Source: Amycolatopsis sp. QT-25 (GTDB taxonomy: Bacteria > Actinomycetota > Actinomycetes > Mycobacteriales > Pseudonocardiaceae). From it: 64,000 nucleotides of DNA. The stretch is from contig NZ_CP120210.1 in assembly GCF_029369745.1 (NCBI RefSeq), forward strand, positions 5,828,001 through 5,892,000, read 5' to 3'. Both the position numbers and the translations under genes were made by a program. A model generated the notes under the pieces. That model was not told the origin of the DNA and ran no database searches. It worked only from the letters and a program-made list of their open reading frames with translations. This document shows, piece after piece, positions 1 to 9,045 of the stretch. Each line of letters opens with the position of its first letter. Within the stretch, counting starts at the first letter, position 1.

Positions 1-497
1 AAGTCCGGCAGGGCGACGGAACCTACGTGCGGGCGACGAGCGAGGTCTCGGGCGCCATCCGGCGGTTGTGCGGATCGGAACTGCGCGAGGTGCTGCAGGT
101 GCGGCGCATCCTCGAGGTCGAAGGCGCCCGGCTCGCGGCGGCGGCACGGACCGCGGAGGAAGTCGCCGAGCTGCGCTCCTTGCTCGGCCGCCGCAACGCC
201 GAGCTCCGCCAGGGCCATTGGGAGGATTTCGCCCGCCTGGACGCGGAATTCCACTTCGCCGTCGTCCAAAGTGGACACAACACCCTGCTGACCGAGATGT
301 ACCGGGGGCTCACCGAGGTGATAACGGCCAGCGTGGCCGCGACGTCGAACGTGACGCCGGGAGGCGAGTTCCTGCCGGAGATAGGGCACGAGGGGCTCGC
401 CGAGGCCATCGCCGACGGCGACGCGGACCGGGCCGCCAGCGAGGCGTGCGGTTTCCTGGACGAACTGCTGGCCAGGGTGGAGCGGGACGAGCGCTGA
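1..497 (+). CDS. GntR/FadR-family transcriptional regulator, 5' end missing
   Basis: The reading frame is already open at base 3, where VRQGDGTYVRA, the usual end of a GntR winged-helix domain, can be read. The gene therefore begins outside the window. The visible part is the all-helical FCD ligand-binding domain, with R-x-x-LE-x-E-A-R at the start, the D-x-x-FH segment (LDAEFHFAVV) and a late H followed by A-I-x-x-GD. FCD domains bind small carboxylic acids through a metal. The ligand cannot be read here and the target operon is off-window. It converges on map, with a strong hairpin between them. Confidence 0.85.
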   Translation, partial: VRQGDGTYVRATSEVSGAIRRLCGSELREVLQVRRILEVEGARLAAAARTAEEVAELRSLLGRRNAELRQGHWEDFARLDAEFHFAVVQSGHNTLLTEMYRGLTEVITASVAATSNVTPGGEFLPEIGHEGLAEAIADGDADRAASEACGFLDELLARVERDER

Positions 498-506
498 CCC
501 TCGAAG

Positions 507-560
507 TACCTGAAGGGCCCCCTTCCCTGCGCCTGGCGCGAGGAAGGGGGCCTTCAGGTA
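507..560. terminator. Bidirectional hairpin terminator between GntR gene and map
   Basis: Two arms of about 19-20 bases (507-526 and 542-560) pair with a single bulged base, and a small GCGC/GCGC stem lies inside. It sits exactly between two convergent genes. There is no T-run, which is common for actinobacterial terminators. The arm core GAAGGGGGCCTTC recurs in other hairpins of this window. Confidence 0.8.
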
Positions 561-573
561 CGTCGGGAGCGAC

Positions 574-1431
574 CTACGGCACCGTCAGGATTTCGGCGCC
601 GTCTTCGGTCACCACGAGGGTGTGCTCGAATTGCGCCGTCCACTTCTTGTCCTTGGTGGTGACGGTCCAGTCGTCGGCCCAGATGTCGTAGTCGATGGTG
701 CCGAGGGTGATCATCGGCTCGATCGTGAAGGTCATGCCCTGCTCGATGATCGTGTCCACCGACGGCTCCTCGTAGTGCAGGACGGTCGGCGGCGTGTGGA
801 ACGCCGGGCCGACGCCGTGGCCGGTGAAGTCGCGGACGACGCCGTAGCCGAACCGCTTCGCGTACGCCTCGATGACGCGGCCGATCACGTTGAGCTGCCT
901 GCCGGGGCGAACGGCCTTGATGGCGCGCATCGTCGCCTCACGCGTGCGCTCGACCAGCAGCCGCGCCTCCTCCGAGACGTCACCCGCCAGGAACGTGGCG
1001 TTGGTGTCGCCGTGGACGCCGCCGATGAACGCGGTGACGTCGATGTTGCAGATGTCGCCGTCCTCGATCACCGTCGAGTCCGGGATGCCGTGGCAGATCA
1101 CCTCGTTGAGCGAGGTGCAGCACGACTTGGGGAACGCGCGGTAGCCGAGGGTCGACGGATACGCGTGGTTGTCCAGCAGGAACTCGTGGATCACCTTGTC
1201 GATGTCGTCGGTGGTGGCGCCGGGTTTGACGGCCTTGCCACCCTCCTCGAGCGCCTGCGCCGCGATCCTGCTCGCGACGCGCATCGCCTCGATCACCTCG
1301 GGCGTGCGGACCCCGTTGCCCGTGTCGCGTTTCGGCGACGGCCGGTCGACGTATTCGGGACGGGCGATGCCGGCGGGGACGACTCGCCTCGGCGTCTGGA
1401 CGCCGGGCTTCAAGGGGGAGCGAACGGACAT
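574..1431 (-). CDS. map: Type I methionine aminopeptidase
   Basis: Removes the N-terminal Met from nascent proteins in the cytoplasm. The 285-residue protein has the pita-bread fold hallmarks: HGIPD with the substrate His, the metal ligands in CNIDVTAFIGGVHGDTNATF, GHGVGPAFHTPP, TIEPMI and the final E in QFEHTLVVTEDG. The N-terminal stretch with PxxP-like proline content fits the actinobacterial MapB type (Rv2861c equivalent). A TAGGCT hexamer ends 6 bases before the ATG and there is no Shine-Dalgarno sequence, so the mRNA may be leaderless. It is the last gene of the minus-strand cluster and lies 23 bases after the PBP gene. Confidence 0.95.
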   Translation of the reverse strand: MSVRSPLKPGVQTPRRVVPAGIARPEYVDRPSPKRDTGNGVRTPEVIEAMRVASRIAAQALEEGGKAVKPGATTDDIDKVIHEFLLDNHAYPSTLGYRAFPKSCCTSLNEVICHGIPDSTVIEDGDICNIDVTAFIGGVHGDTNATFLAGDVSEEARLLVERTREATMRAIKAVRPGRQLNVIGRVIEAYAKRFGYGVVRDFTGHGVGPAFHTPPTVLHYEEPSVDTIIEQGMTFTIEPMITLGTIDYDIWADDWTVTTKDKKWTAQFEHTLVVTEDGAEILTVP

Positions 1432-1454
1432 GAGACCAGCCTACGACCTGACGG

Positions 1455-3260
1455 CTAACCGAGTCCCGTCAGGAAGCGCTGGGCGGCTTCGACCGCGGGT
1501 TGGGACGTTCCCGCGTCGGTGGTCAGCACCGCGAAGGCCAGATCCCCGGTGTAGCCGACGAACCAGCCGTGCGAACGCGTTCCGTCGCCGAACTGGGCCG
1601 TCCCGGTCTTGCCCCGCACGTCCGGCAAGGGTTCGAGCAGTGTCGCCGTACCGTCGGTGACGACCTCGCGCATCATCCCGCGCACCGCGTCGAGCACCTC
1701 CGGCCGGATCGGTTTGCCGAGCCCGGACGACGTCGAGGCCATCCCCCGCACCAGCGTCGGCACCGGCACCTTCCCGGACTGGACCGTCGCGGTGGCGACG
1801 GCGAGGCCGAAGGGGCTCGTCACGACGGTCCCCTGACCGAAACCGTTCTCCGCCCGCTGCGCGACGGTGTTCGCCGACGGCACCGAGCCGGTGATCGTGG
1901 TCAGGCCGGGGATCACGAAATCGGCGCCGACGCCGAGATCGCGCGCGGCGTCGGTCAGCGCGGCCGGCGGCAGATCGGTCGAAAGCTTGGCGAAGGTGGT
2001 GTTGCAGGACTTGGCGAACGCCGTGGACAGCGGGACGACCCCGAGGGAGAACTTGCCCTCGTTCGGCACCGTCCGGTTCTCGAAGGTGGCCGTGCCGGGG
2101 CAGTCGACGGGGCTGTCCGCCCGCACCGAACCCGCCGACAGCGCCGCGACGACGGTGGCCATCTTGAACGTCGACCCCGGCGGGAACCGGCCGGTGAGCG
2201 CGAGCGCGCCCTGGGGGTCGGCCTGGGCGTTCTGCGCCACCGCCAGCAGTTCCCCCGTCGACGGCTGGATCGCGACCAGCGCGGAGGCCGTCGGAACCGG
2301 GGCGAGCGCCCGTTCCGCCGAACCCTGGGCCTTCACACTGAGCGTGCTGACGACCGCGGGCGCCGGTTCGGGGGTTTCGGAGTGCAGGTCGACGATCTCG
2401 CCGCCGCCCGTGTCGAGCGTGACGACGCGCCAGCCCGCCGAGCCCTCCACCTGGTCCTCGACGAGCGACCGGACCGCGGGCAGCACCTGCTTGCCGAAGT
2501 TCTTGTCGTCGGGCAGCAGCCTTTCCTGCTGGCTGAACCGGACGCCGGGCAGGTCGTAGATCTCGGGTTTCACCTCTTGATAGCCGGCCGCCCGCAGACT
2601 CACCACCGGGTAGCCGGAACCGGGCTTGAGCGCCTTCACCCCGTCGCGGATCGACTGGCCGGTCACCGACGCTTCGAACCGGTTGAGCGCCGCGCCGAGT
2701 TTGTCGGAGACCGCCACCAGGTCTCCCGCCTTCTCCGGGTCGAGCACCACGCTGACGACGGTCTGCGGGCGCAGCAACGGCGTCCCGTCGCGGTCCAGCA
2801 CCGGCGCGAGGTCCGGCGGGTCGGCCTTCAACGCGATGCTCTGCTGCGCGGCCAGTTGTGGATGGAGCGCGGTGGGCAGCCAGCGCACCTTCCAGCCGTC
2901 CTGGGTGGAATGGACCTGCGCGTCGGCCTTGTACGTCCAGGCGCGGCCGCGCGGGAGGTTCCAGGTGAGCTGGTAGGTCGCCGTGCCGTCGTCCGCCCCG
3001 GACGCGTGCCGGACCTGCTTGTCCCCGACGGCGATCGACTCGGGGGAAAGGGCTTTCCGCGCCATCTCCAATACCGCGCGGGCGGCGTCCGGCGAATCGG
3101 TGAAGGAGGCCGCGGCGGCGACGTCACCGGAGGAGAGCCCGCCGAGGAAACCCGTGACGGCTTCTTCGGGTCCGGAATCGGCGAAGAGCCCGCACCCGGC
3201 GGCCGAGAGGCCCACCACCCCCGCGAGCACGACGACGGCGAGACGACGACCTGCTGGCAT
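1455..3260 (-). CDS. Penicillin-binding lipoprotein (class B-like transpeptidase)
   Basis: Cross-links peptidoglycan outside the membrane. The 601-residue protein starts with a lipoprotein signal and lipobox LSAAGC (Cys23), so it is lipid-anchored rather than membrane-spanning. Residues about 30-140 form an NTF2/MecA-N-like domain, 150-300 a dimerisation region and 320-600 the transpeptidase. The active-site motifs are S363-TFK, S418-CN and K551-TGT. It matches the Rv2864c (PbpLipo) type, which also sits between gcpE and mapB. All catalytic motifs are intact. It lies downstream of the GNAT gene, 50 bases away, and is probably cotranscribed. Confidence 0.93.
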   Translation of the reverse strand: MPAGRRLAVVVLAGVVGLSAAGCGLFADSGPEEAVTGFLGGLSSGDVAAAASFTDSPDAARAVLEMARKALSPESIAVGDKQVRHASGADDGTATYQLTWNLPRGRAWTYKADAQVHSTQDGWKVRWLPTALHPQLAAQQSIALKADPPDLAPVLDRDGTPLLRPQTVVSVVLDPEKAGDLVAVSDKLGAALNRFEASVTGQSIRDGVKALKPGSGYPVVSLRAAGYQEVKPEIYDLPGVRFSQQERLLPDDKNFGKQVLPAVRSLVEDQVEGSAGWRVVTLDTGGGEIVDLHSETPEPAPAVVSTLSVKAQGSAERALAPVPTASALVAIQPSTGELLAVAQNAQADPQGALALTGRFPPGSTFKMATVVAALSAGSVRADSPVDCPGTATFENRTVPNEGKFSLGVVPLSTAFAKSCNTTFAKLSTDLPPAALTDAARDLGVGADFVIPGLTTITGSVPSANTVAQRAENGFGQGTVVTSPFGLAVATATVQSGKVPVPTLVRGMASTSSGLGKPIRPEVLDAVRGMMREVVTDGTATLLEPLPDVRGKTGTAQFGDGTRSHGWFVGYTGDLAFAVLTTDAGTSQPAVEAAQRFLTGLG

Positions 3261-3310
3261 GTCTGGAGATCCTGCCAGCCCCGGCCCGATCCGGCCGGAC
3301 GCGACACGGC

Positions 3311-4168
3311 CTAGAAAAGAACCGTCGCGTACTGCCCGACCTGCTGGAAGCCGATCTTCCGGTAGGCGGCGAGCGCCGGGCTGTTGTAGGCGTTGACGTA
3401 GAGGCTCGCGGTGCGGCCCATCCCGCGGACGAGCCGGTTCACCACGGACGCCGTCCCCGCCGTGCCGAGGCCGCCGCTCCGGCGTTCGGGATGCACCCAG
3501 ACCCCCTGGATCTGCCCGACCGTGGAGGACATCGCGCCGATCTCGGCCTTGAAGACGACCTCGCCGTCCTCGAACCGCGCGAACGCCCGGCCGCCGGCGA
3601 TCAGTTCCGCGACGCGGGCGCGATAACCGGCGCCACCATCACCGTTGCGGGGGTCGACACCGACCTCTTCGACGAACATGGCGATCGCGGCCGGGAGATA
3701 CCTGTCGAGTTCTTCCGGGCGCACCGCGCGGACCAGCGGATCGGCGGCGACGGACGGGACCCCGTCGAGCGCCATGAGCGGCTGGTCGTGCCGGACTTCG
3801 CGGGCGGGGCCCCATTCCGGTTCGAGCTCGTCCCACAGCCCGAGCACCTGCTCGGCCGGGCCGACCAGTGACGAACAGCTCCGCTGGCGGCGCAGGGCGC
3901 GATCGGCGAAGGAACGCAAAGCGGAGGCGTTGCCGCGCAACGGGATCAGATTCGGCCCGGAGAAGCACAACCCCTGGAGCCTGCCCGCCCGGACCGGACG
4001 GGAATCGGCGGCCCAGAGCTCACCACCGAGCCGCCAGGGGTCGAGACCCGCGGTCTCCACCCTGGCACTGACCATGCAGCTGCCGACCGGGTCTGTGGCG
4101 AGCGCGGCACGGACCGCGGGATAGTCCCGATCATCGAGCAGCCGTGCACCTGCAAGCCGCAACACCAC
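3311..4168 (-). CDS. GNAT acetyltransferase with N-terminal DUF4081 domain
   Basis: A 285-residue two-domain protein. The N-terminal half (about 1-130) is the DUF4081 region seen in the mycobacterial Rv2867c family. The C-terminal GNAT fold carries the acetyl-CoA motif VHPERRSGGLGTAG, with R-S-G-G-L-G near residues 230-235. The substrate is unknown. Its place between ispG and a PBP gene is conserved in mycobacteria, so an envelope or peptide substrate is possible, but that is inference. The start is a GTG with only a weak GGAG very close upstream, so the start is uncertain by a few codons. Confidence 0.88.
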   Translation of the reverse strand: MVLRLAGARLLDDRDYPAVRAALATDPVGSCMVSARVETAGLDPWRLGGELWAADSRPVRAGRLQGLCFSGPNLIPLRGNASALRSFADRALRRQRSCSSLVGPAEQVLGLWDELEPEWGPAREVRHDQPLMALDGVPSVAADPLVRAVRPEELDRYLPAAIAMFVEEVGVDPRNGDGGAGYRARVAELIAGGRAFARFEDGEVVFKAEIGAMSSTVGQIQGVWVHPERRSGGLGTAGTASVVNRLVRGMGRTASLYVNAYNSPALAAYRKIGFQQVGQYATVLF

Positions 4169-4250
4169 TCCAGGGTGCCAGATCGGCGGCGTAAACGGAA
4201 CGCGAGCTCAACGACACGCTCAGACAACCTTGGCTGGTCGGGGCCGCCAC

Positions 4251-4307
4251 GTGCAATGAAAGGCCCCTTCATCGCAAAATTTGCGATGAAGGGGCCTTTC
4301 ATTGCAC
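4251..4307. terminator. 57-bp perfect palindrome after ispG
   Basis: Arms of 28 bases (4251-4278 and 4280-4307) are exactly complementary with one central A. It lies 13 bases past the ispG stop and 82 bases before the GNAT gene start, so it would act as terminator or attenuator on the minus strand. The core GAAGGGGCCTTTC matches the other hairpins of the window. A palindrome this long with no loop could also extrude as a cruciform. Confidence 0.75.
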
Positions 4308-4320
4308 TGGTCTCGACCAA

Positions 4321-5472
4321 TCAGCCGACGGTGACGGTGGGCTCGCCCGCGCCGATCGTCTGGCCCGACTCCTCGGCGATGCGCATGGCTTCTTCGATCA
4401 GTGTTTCGACGATGGCGTGTTCGGGGACGGTCTTGATGACCTCGCCCTTGACGAAGATCTGGCCCTTGCCGTTGCCCGAGGCGACACCGAGGTCGGCCTC
4501 GCGCGCCTCGCCGGGTCCGTTGACGACGCAGCCCATGACCGCGACGCGCAGCGGGACCTCCATGCCCTCCAGCCCGGCGGTGACCTGCTCGGCGAGGGTG
4601 TAGACGTCCACCTGCGCCCGGCCGCACGAGGGGCAGGACACGATCTCGAGCTTGCGCTCCTTGAGGTTGAGCGACTGCAGGATCTGGATCCCGACCTTGA
4701 CCTCTTCCACCGGCGGCGCCGACAGCGAGACCCGGATGGTGTCGCCGATGCCCTGCCGCAGCAACGCACCGAAGGCCACAGCCGATTTGATGGTGCCCTG
4801 GAACGCCGGGCCCGCCTCCGTGACACCGAGGTGCAGCGGGTAGTCGCACTGCTCGGCCAGGAGCTCATAGGCCCGCACCATGACCACCGGGTCGTTGTGC
4901 TTCACGGAGATCTTCACGTCGTGGAAGTCGTGCTCGGCGAACAGCGACGCCTCCCACAACGCCGACTCGGCCAGCGCCTCCGGGGTCGCCTTGCCGTACT
5001 TGTCCATGATCCGCTTGTCCAGCGAACCCGCGTTGACCCCGATCCGGATCGGCGTGCCGTGATCCCTCGCCGCCCGCGCGATCTCCTTGACCTGATCGTC
5101 GAACTTGCGGATGTTGCCAGGATTCACCCGGACCGCCGCACAACCCGCCTCGATCGCGGCGAACACGTACTTCGGCTGGAAATGGATGTCCGCGATCACC
5201 GGGATCTGCGACTTCCGCGCGATCGCGGGCAACGCCTCCGCGTCATCCGCCGACGGGCACGCCACCCGCACGATGTCACAACCCGCGGCGGTCAACTCCG
5301 CGATCTGCTGCAAAGTCGCGTTGACATCAGAGGTGAGCGTAGTGGTCATCGACTGCACCGAAATCGGGTGCTCACTCCCCACACCGACCGGCCCGACCTG
5401 CAGCTGTCGGGTCTTGCGACGCTCGGAGAGGACGGGAGGAGGAAGCGCTGGCATACCTAGAGCGACAGTCAC
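4321..5472 (-). CDS. ispG: 4-hydroxy-3-methylbut-2-enyl diphosphate synthase (flavodoxin)
   Basis: Sixth step of the MEP isoprenoid pathway: reductive ring opening of methylerythritol cyclodiphosphate to HMBPP. The 383-residue protein has an N-terminal TIM barrel (SVQSMTTTLTSDV, VRVNPGNI) and a C-terminal domain that holds the [4Fe-4S] cluster through Cys280, Cys283 and Cys315 plus Glu322 (SCPSCGRAQ and MGCVVNGPGE). It shares a minus-strand cluster with dxr, an earlier enzyme of the pathway, with the protease gene rip1 between them, as in mycobacteria (gcpE). Confidence 0.97.
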   Translation of the reverse strand: MTVALGMPALPPPVLSERRKTRQLQVGPVGVGSEHPISVQSMTTTLTSDVNATLQQIAELTAAGCDIVRVACPSADDAEALPAIARKSQIPVIADIHFQPKYVFAAIEAGCAAVRVNPGNIRKFDDQVKEIARAARDHGTPIRIGVNAGSLDKRIMDKYGKATPEALAESALWEASLFAEHDFHDVKISVKHNDPVVMVRAYELLAEQCDYPLHLGVTEAGPAFQGTIKSAVAFGALLRQGIGDTIRVSLSAPPVEEVKVGIQILQSLNLKERKLEIVSCPSCGRAQVDVYTLAEQVTAGLEGMEVPLRVAVMGCVVNGPGEAREADLGVASGNGKGQIFVKGEVIKTVPEHAIVETLIEEAMRIAEESGQTIGAGEPTVTVG

Positions 5473-5590
5473 GTCTTCCAGCGTACCTACCCCGATCGGC
5501 GGACACCCACGACGTCAGCCGTCACGGTGAGCAGCATTACCTGGGCAGCCCAACGGTGCTGACAGCGCGCTCCGTAACCGTCCTCCCGCG

Positions 5591-6829
5591 TCACTGGAAC
5601 AGCTTGACCGGGTTCACGATGTCGGCGGTGACGGTGAGCAGAGTCACCGCGCCACCGATGAAGACGAGCACCATCGTGATCGCGGACAGCTTCGTGTAGT
5701 CGACCGGACCACCCGCCGCCTTGCCACGCAGTTTGCGGATCCAGTCCCGCACCCGCTCGTACCAGACGACCGCGATGTGCCCGCCGTCGAGCGGGAGCAA
5801 CGGCAGCAGGTTGAACACGCCGATGAAGAAGTTCAGGCTCGCCAGCAGGAGCACGAAGATCTCCCACAGACCGCGCTCGGCGGCCTCGCCACCGATACGG
5901 CTGGCACCGACCACGCTGACGGGGGTGTTCGGGTCGCGCTCGCCGCCGAAGATGGAATCCACCACCGCGGGGATCCGCGAAGGGAACTCGATCAGCCGCT
6001 TGGCGGTCTCGGAGAACATCGTGCCGGTGAAGCCGACCGTCGCCCCGACCGCGTCGACCGGGCCGTAGGTCGCCACCAGGGTCTTCGGCACCGGCGAGGC
6101 GCCGATCATGCCGACGTCCTTGACCGTGGTCTTGTTGTCGCCGTCGGCCACCAGGCGCTGCACCCGCGGCACGTCGACAGAGAGAGCGATGCGCTGCCCG
6201 CCGCGCTCGACCACGAACGGCGTCGGACCACCGGCGACCTGGACGGCCGCGAGCACGTCGGTCCAGGTCGGCGTCGGCTTGCCCGCGACCGACACGATCT
6301 TGTCACCGGCCTGGATCCCGGCGGTCTTCGCCGGGGTCGGTGCGTCCGCCGGGCAGGTCGTGTCCTTGAGCTGCTCCAGGGTGGTGGCCGTCCGGGCACA
6401 GGAGGTGGCGTCGATCACCGGCTGGGTGGGGGCGGCCTGTGCCTCCGGGTTCGGCAGGCCCATGGTGACGGCCATCAGGTACAGGATGATGAAACCGAGG
6501 ATGAAGTGCATCGCCGAACCCGCCGACATGACGACGGTGCGCTTCCAGGTCTTGAAGCGCCACATCGCGCGCTTCGACTCCTCCGGGGTGACCTCGTCGA
6601 GCGCGGTCATGCCCGCGATGTCGCAGAACCCGCCGAGCGGGATCCACTTCACGCCGTACTCGGTCTCGCCGCGGTGGAAGGAGAAGATCGTCGGCCCGAA
6701 GCCGATGAAGTAGCGCCGGACCTTCATGCCGAAGGCCTTGGCCGCCCACATGTGACCGGCCTCGTGCAGCGCGACGGACAGGCAGATCCCCAGCGCGAAC
6801 AGCACGATCCCGAGAATGAACCAGAGCAC
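5591..6829 (-). CDS. rip1: Site-2 intramembrane metalloprotease with PDZ domain (RseP/Rip1 family)
   Basis: Cuts transmembrane anti-sigma factors in the membrane. The 412-residue protein has the zinc motif H22-E-A-G-H26 in the first membrane helix, further helices near 100-120, a PDZ domain at about 165-235 and the third zinc ligand in LLPLLPLDGGH (Asp348). Its start is 3 bases after the dxr stop, so the two are translated from one mRNA. In mycobacteria Rip1 cleaves anti-sigma factors RskA, RsmA and RslA; which targets exist here is not visible. A degraded copy of its C-terminal codons lies downstream (see findings). Confidence 0.95.
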   Translation of the reverse strand: MLWFILGIVLFALGICLSVALHEAGHMWAAKAFGMKVRRYFIGFGPTIFSFHRGETEYGVKWIPLGGFCDIAGMTALDEVTPEESKRAMWRFKTWKRTVVMSAGSAMHFILGFIILYLMAVTMGLPNPEAQAAPTQPVIDATSCARTATTLEQLKDTTCPADAPTPAKTAGIQAGDKIVSVAGKPTPTWTDVLAAVQVAGGPTPFVVERGGQRIALSVDVPRVQRLVADGDNKTTVKDVGMIGASPVPKTLVATYGPVDAVGATVGFTGTMFSETAKRLIEFPSRIPAVVDSIFGGERDPNTPVSVVGASRIGGEAAERGLWEIFVLLLASLNFFIGVFNLLPLLPLDGGHIAVVWYERVRDWIRKLRGKAAGGPVDYTKLSAITMVLVFIGGAVTLLTVTADIVNPVKLFQ

Positions 6830-6832
6830 GCG

Positions 6833-8038
6833 CTACTTCCCCTCACCGATCAGCGCACCGGCACGCGCGCGAGCCCAGCGCTCGGCAGCTAGTACGTCCT
6901 CCACGTCGCGAGGTTCGCGACGCCATTCGTCGGCGGCTTCCACCACCTGGGCAATAGTGTCCACAATCGAGGTGAAGCCGGTGTTCTGTGCCAGGAAGGC
7001 GGCCACCAGCTCCTCGTTCGCCGCGTTGTACACCGCCGGGACGCAGCCGCCGACGTTCCCGGCGTGCCTCGCGAGCTCGACGGCGGGGAACGCCGCGTTG
7101 TCCAGCGGCTCGAAAGTCCAGTTCGCGGGCTTGTCCCAGACGCACGCGGCCGCGGCTCCGGGCACCCGGTCCGGCCAGTGCAGGGCCAGCGCGATCGGCA
7201 GCCGCATGTCGGGCGGGCTGGCCTGGGCGATCGTCGAGCCGTCCACGAACGTCACCATCGAGTGAATGATCGACTGCGGGTGGACGACCACGTCGATGCG
7301 CTCGGTCTCGATGCCGAACAGGAGCTTCGCCTCGATCAGCTCCAGCCCCTTGTTGACCAGGGTGGACGAGTTGATCGTGATGAGCGGGCCCATCGACCAG
7401 GTCGGATGCGCCATCGCCTGCTCGACGGTGACGTCGGCCAGCTCCTCGCGCTTGCGGCCGCGGAACGGGCCCCCTGACGCGGTGAGGACCAGCCGGGCGA
7501 CCTCGGCCCCGCGGCCGGCACGCAGAGCCTGCGCGATCGCGGAGTGCTCTGAATCGACCGGGACCAGCTGGCCGGGTTCGGCCGCGGCCAGCACGAGCGG
7601 CCCGCCCGCGATCAGCGATTCCTTGTTGGCGAGCGCCAGCGTGGCCCCGGTGGCGAGCGCGCGCAGGGTCGGCGGGAGCCCCTGTGAACCGGGCAGCGCG
7701 TTGAGCACGACGTCGACCGGGGTCGCGTCGATCAGCTCGACGACCGCGTCGGCCCCGGCGAAGAGGCGCGGGAGCTTGAACTCGCCACGGTTGTAGCCGC
7801 GCTTCTGCGCTTCGGCGTACAGCGCGAGCTGCAGGTCTTCCACGGCCGTCGGCCTGCTGATGGCGACGGCGTCGACCTGGTGCGCCAGGGCTTGCGCGGC
7901 CAGCGCGGCGGGGTCGGAGCCGCCCGCGGCGATCCCGGCGACCCGGAACAGCTCCGGGTTACGGGCCGCGACGTCGAGGGCCTGGGCGCCGACCGAACCG
8001 GTCGAACCGAGCACGAGCACACTTCGCGAGGTAGTCAT
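6833..8038 (-). CDS. dxr: 1-deoxy-D-xylulose 5-phosphate reductoisomerase
   Basis: Converts DXP to 2-C-methyl-D-erythritol 4-phosphate with NADPH, the committed MEP step. The 401-residue protein has the NADPH loop LGSTGSVGAQ at the N-terminus, the acidic metal-site motif VDSEHSAIAQ, the substrate loop TASGGPF and the flexible lid around HPTWSMGPLIT. It is the first gene of the dxr-rip1-ispG cluster and diverges from the DUF2631 gene. A GACAAT hexamer ends 8 bases before the ATG. Confidence 0.97.
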   Translation of the reverse strand: MTTSRSVLVLGSTGSVGAQALDVAARNPELFRVAGIAAGGSDPAALAAQALAHQVDAVAISRPTAVEDLQLALYAEAQKRGYNRGEFKLPRLFAGADAVVELIDATPVDVVLNALPGSQGLPPTLRALATGATLALANKESLIAGGPLVLAAAEPGQLVPVDSEHSAIAQALRAGRGAEVARLVLTASGGPFRGRKREELADVTVEQAMAHPTWSMGPLITINSSTLVNKGLELIEAKLLFGIETERIDVVVHPQSIIHSMVTFVDGSTIAQASPPDMRLPIALALHWPDRVPGAAAACVWDKPANWTFEPLDNAAFPAVELARHAGNVGGCVPAVYNAANEELVAAFLAQNTGFTSIVDTIAQVVEAADEWRREPRDVEDVLAAERWARARAGALIGEGK

Positions 8039-8133
8039 CGGGGCTCATTGTCGCCTGGGGTCCGTCGGGCGCGTGCAGCCAGGTATGGGATCATTCGCGG
8101 GCAAGCGAACCATCGGGTTTTGAGGAGTTGATC

Positions 8134-8403
8134 GTGGCGAGCAAGGCGGTCGAAAAGCGCGGCCGGGTGGGCGTCGACACCGTCGACCCCCGCGACGAGC
8201 CGTCGGCCGAGTGGGGCTGGCACGGTTCCTTCCCGAAGGCGACGCGGATCGCGGGCTGGCTGACCGCGATCATCCTGCTGGTGATGCTGTACGGCAACCA
8301 CCACGGCTGGACCGAGAACCTGTGGCTGATCGGCCTGGCGCTGTTCATGATGTTCGGGTTGGTGCTCGACATCCGCAAGCAGCGCACGGCCTGGCGCAAG
8401 TAG
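8134..8403 (+). CDS. DUF2631 small membrane protein
   Basis: About 89 residues: a charged N-terminus with SAEWGWHG, followed by two predicted membrane helices (about 35-55 and 58-75) and a basic tail KQRTAW. This matches the actinobacterial DUF2631 family (Rv2876 type), whose function is unknown. The GTG at 8134 is chosen because GAGGAG at 8122-8127 lies 6 bases upstream; the TTG two codons earlier would have no spacer. It is divergent from dxr. Confidence 0.85.
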   Translation: MASKAVEKRGRVGVDTVDPRDEPSAEWGWHGSFPKATRIAGWLTAIILLVMLYGNHHGWTENLWLIGLALFMMFGLVLDIRKQRTAWRK

Positions 8404-8418
8404 TTCCTTCACGGCTCC

Positions 8419-8452
8419 TCGGCCCCCGTCCTCCTTCGAGGACGGGGGCCGA
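8419..8452. terminator. Bidirectional hairpin between DUF2631 gene and lysozyme-like gene
   Basis: Perfect 14-base arms (8419-8432 and 8439-8452) with a six-base CCTTCG loop, placed between the stop codons of two convergent genes. Confidence 0.85.
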
Positions 8453-8460
8453 TCGCCGTC

Positions 8461-9024
8461 CTAAGACCACAGCTCGTCGGCGATCTTGACCGCGTCGCCC
8501 GCTTCGACCCCGTAGCGATGCCGGTACTTCGCCGCCGGACGCTGGACCGCCGCCGCGACGTCCCCGATGGCGACGTTTTTCCACGTGTCGTTCGGGTAGA
8601 ACTGCCGCATCACGGCGAGGAACTTGCCGGTCGCCCAGACCGGGTCGGTCCGCTGCGCGAAACTCCCCCAGCTCGCACGCTGCTGGAAGAGCCCGACCGA
8701 GTCACCGAGACCGCCGTCGAGATTGGCGATGCTCGACTCGACGATCACCGTCGCGATCGCGATGGCCGCCGCGCGGTCGTTGAAGCCCGATCTCCGGACG
8801 GTCTCGACGATCACTCTGGCGCACGAGGTGTTGTACGGGTTCATGTAGCGGCGCATCTTGCCGGTGAGTTGCTGGTTGAGCACTTTCGCCGTGTTCGCGT
8901 CGGCGGCGGACGCGCCCGCCTGGACGCAGGGCAGGGCCCGGTGTTCGACCTGGTCAGGCCGCATTTCAACGGGCGGCAGGGAGAGAGTAAGGGCGAGGTA
9001 CGCGGCGGTGAATGTGCTCAGCAT
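8461..9024 (-). CDS. Secreted lysozyme-like (transglycosylase-fold) protein
   Basis: About 187 residues from the ATG at 9024, which gives a short Sec signal (MLSTFTAAYLALTLSLPP). The conserved part runs AIAIATVIVESSIANL, DSVGLFQQR, DPVWATGKFL and AAVQRPA.YRHRY. That series is typical of the lysozyme-like domain in actinobacterial wall hydrolases and resuscitation-type proteins; E in VIVES would be the catalytic acid. No cell-wall anchor or NlpC domain is present, so activity is inferred only. A 54-base inverted repeat lies just upstream of the start. Confidence 0.75.
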   Translation of the reverse strand: MLSTFTAAYLALTLSLPPVEMRPDQVEHRALPCVQAGASAADANTAKVLNQQLTGKMRRYMNPYNTSCARVIVETVRRSGFNDRAAAIAIATVIVESSIANLDGGLGDSVGLFQQRASWGSFAQRTDPVWATGKFLAVMRQFYPNDTWKNVAIGDVAAAVQRPAAKYRHRYGVEAGDAVKIADELWS

Positions 9025-9045
9025 GGGCGGTGACCGTTCGGTGCG

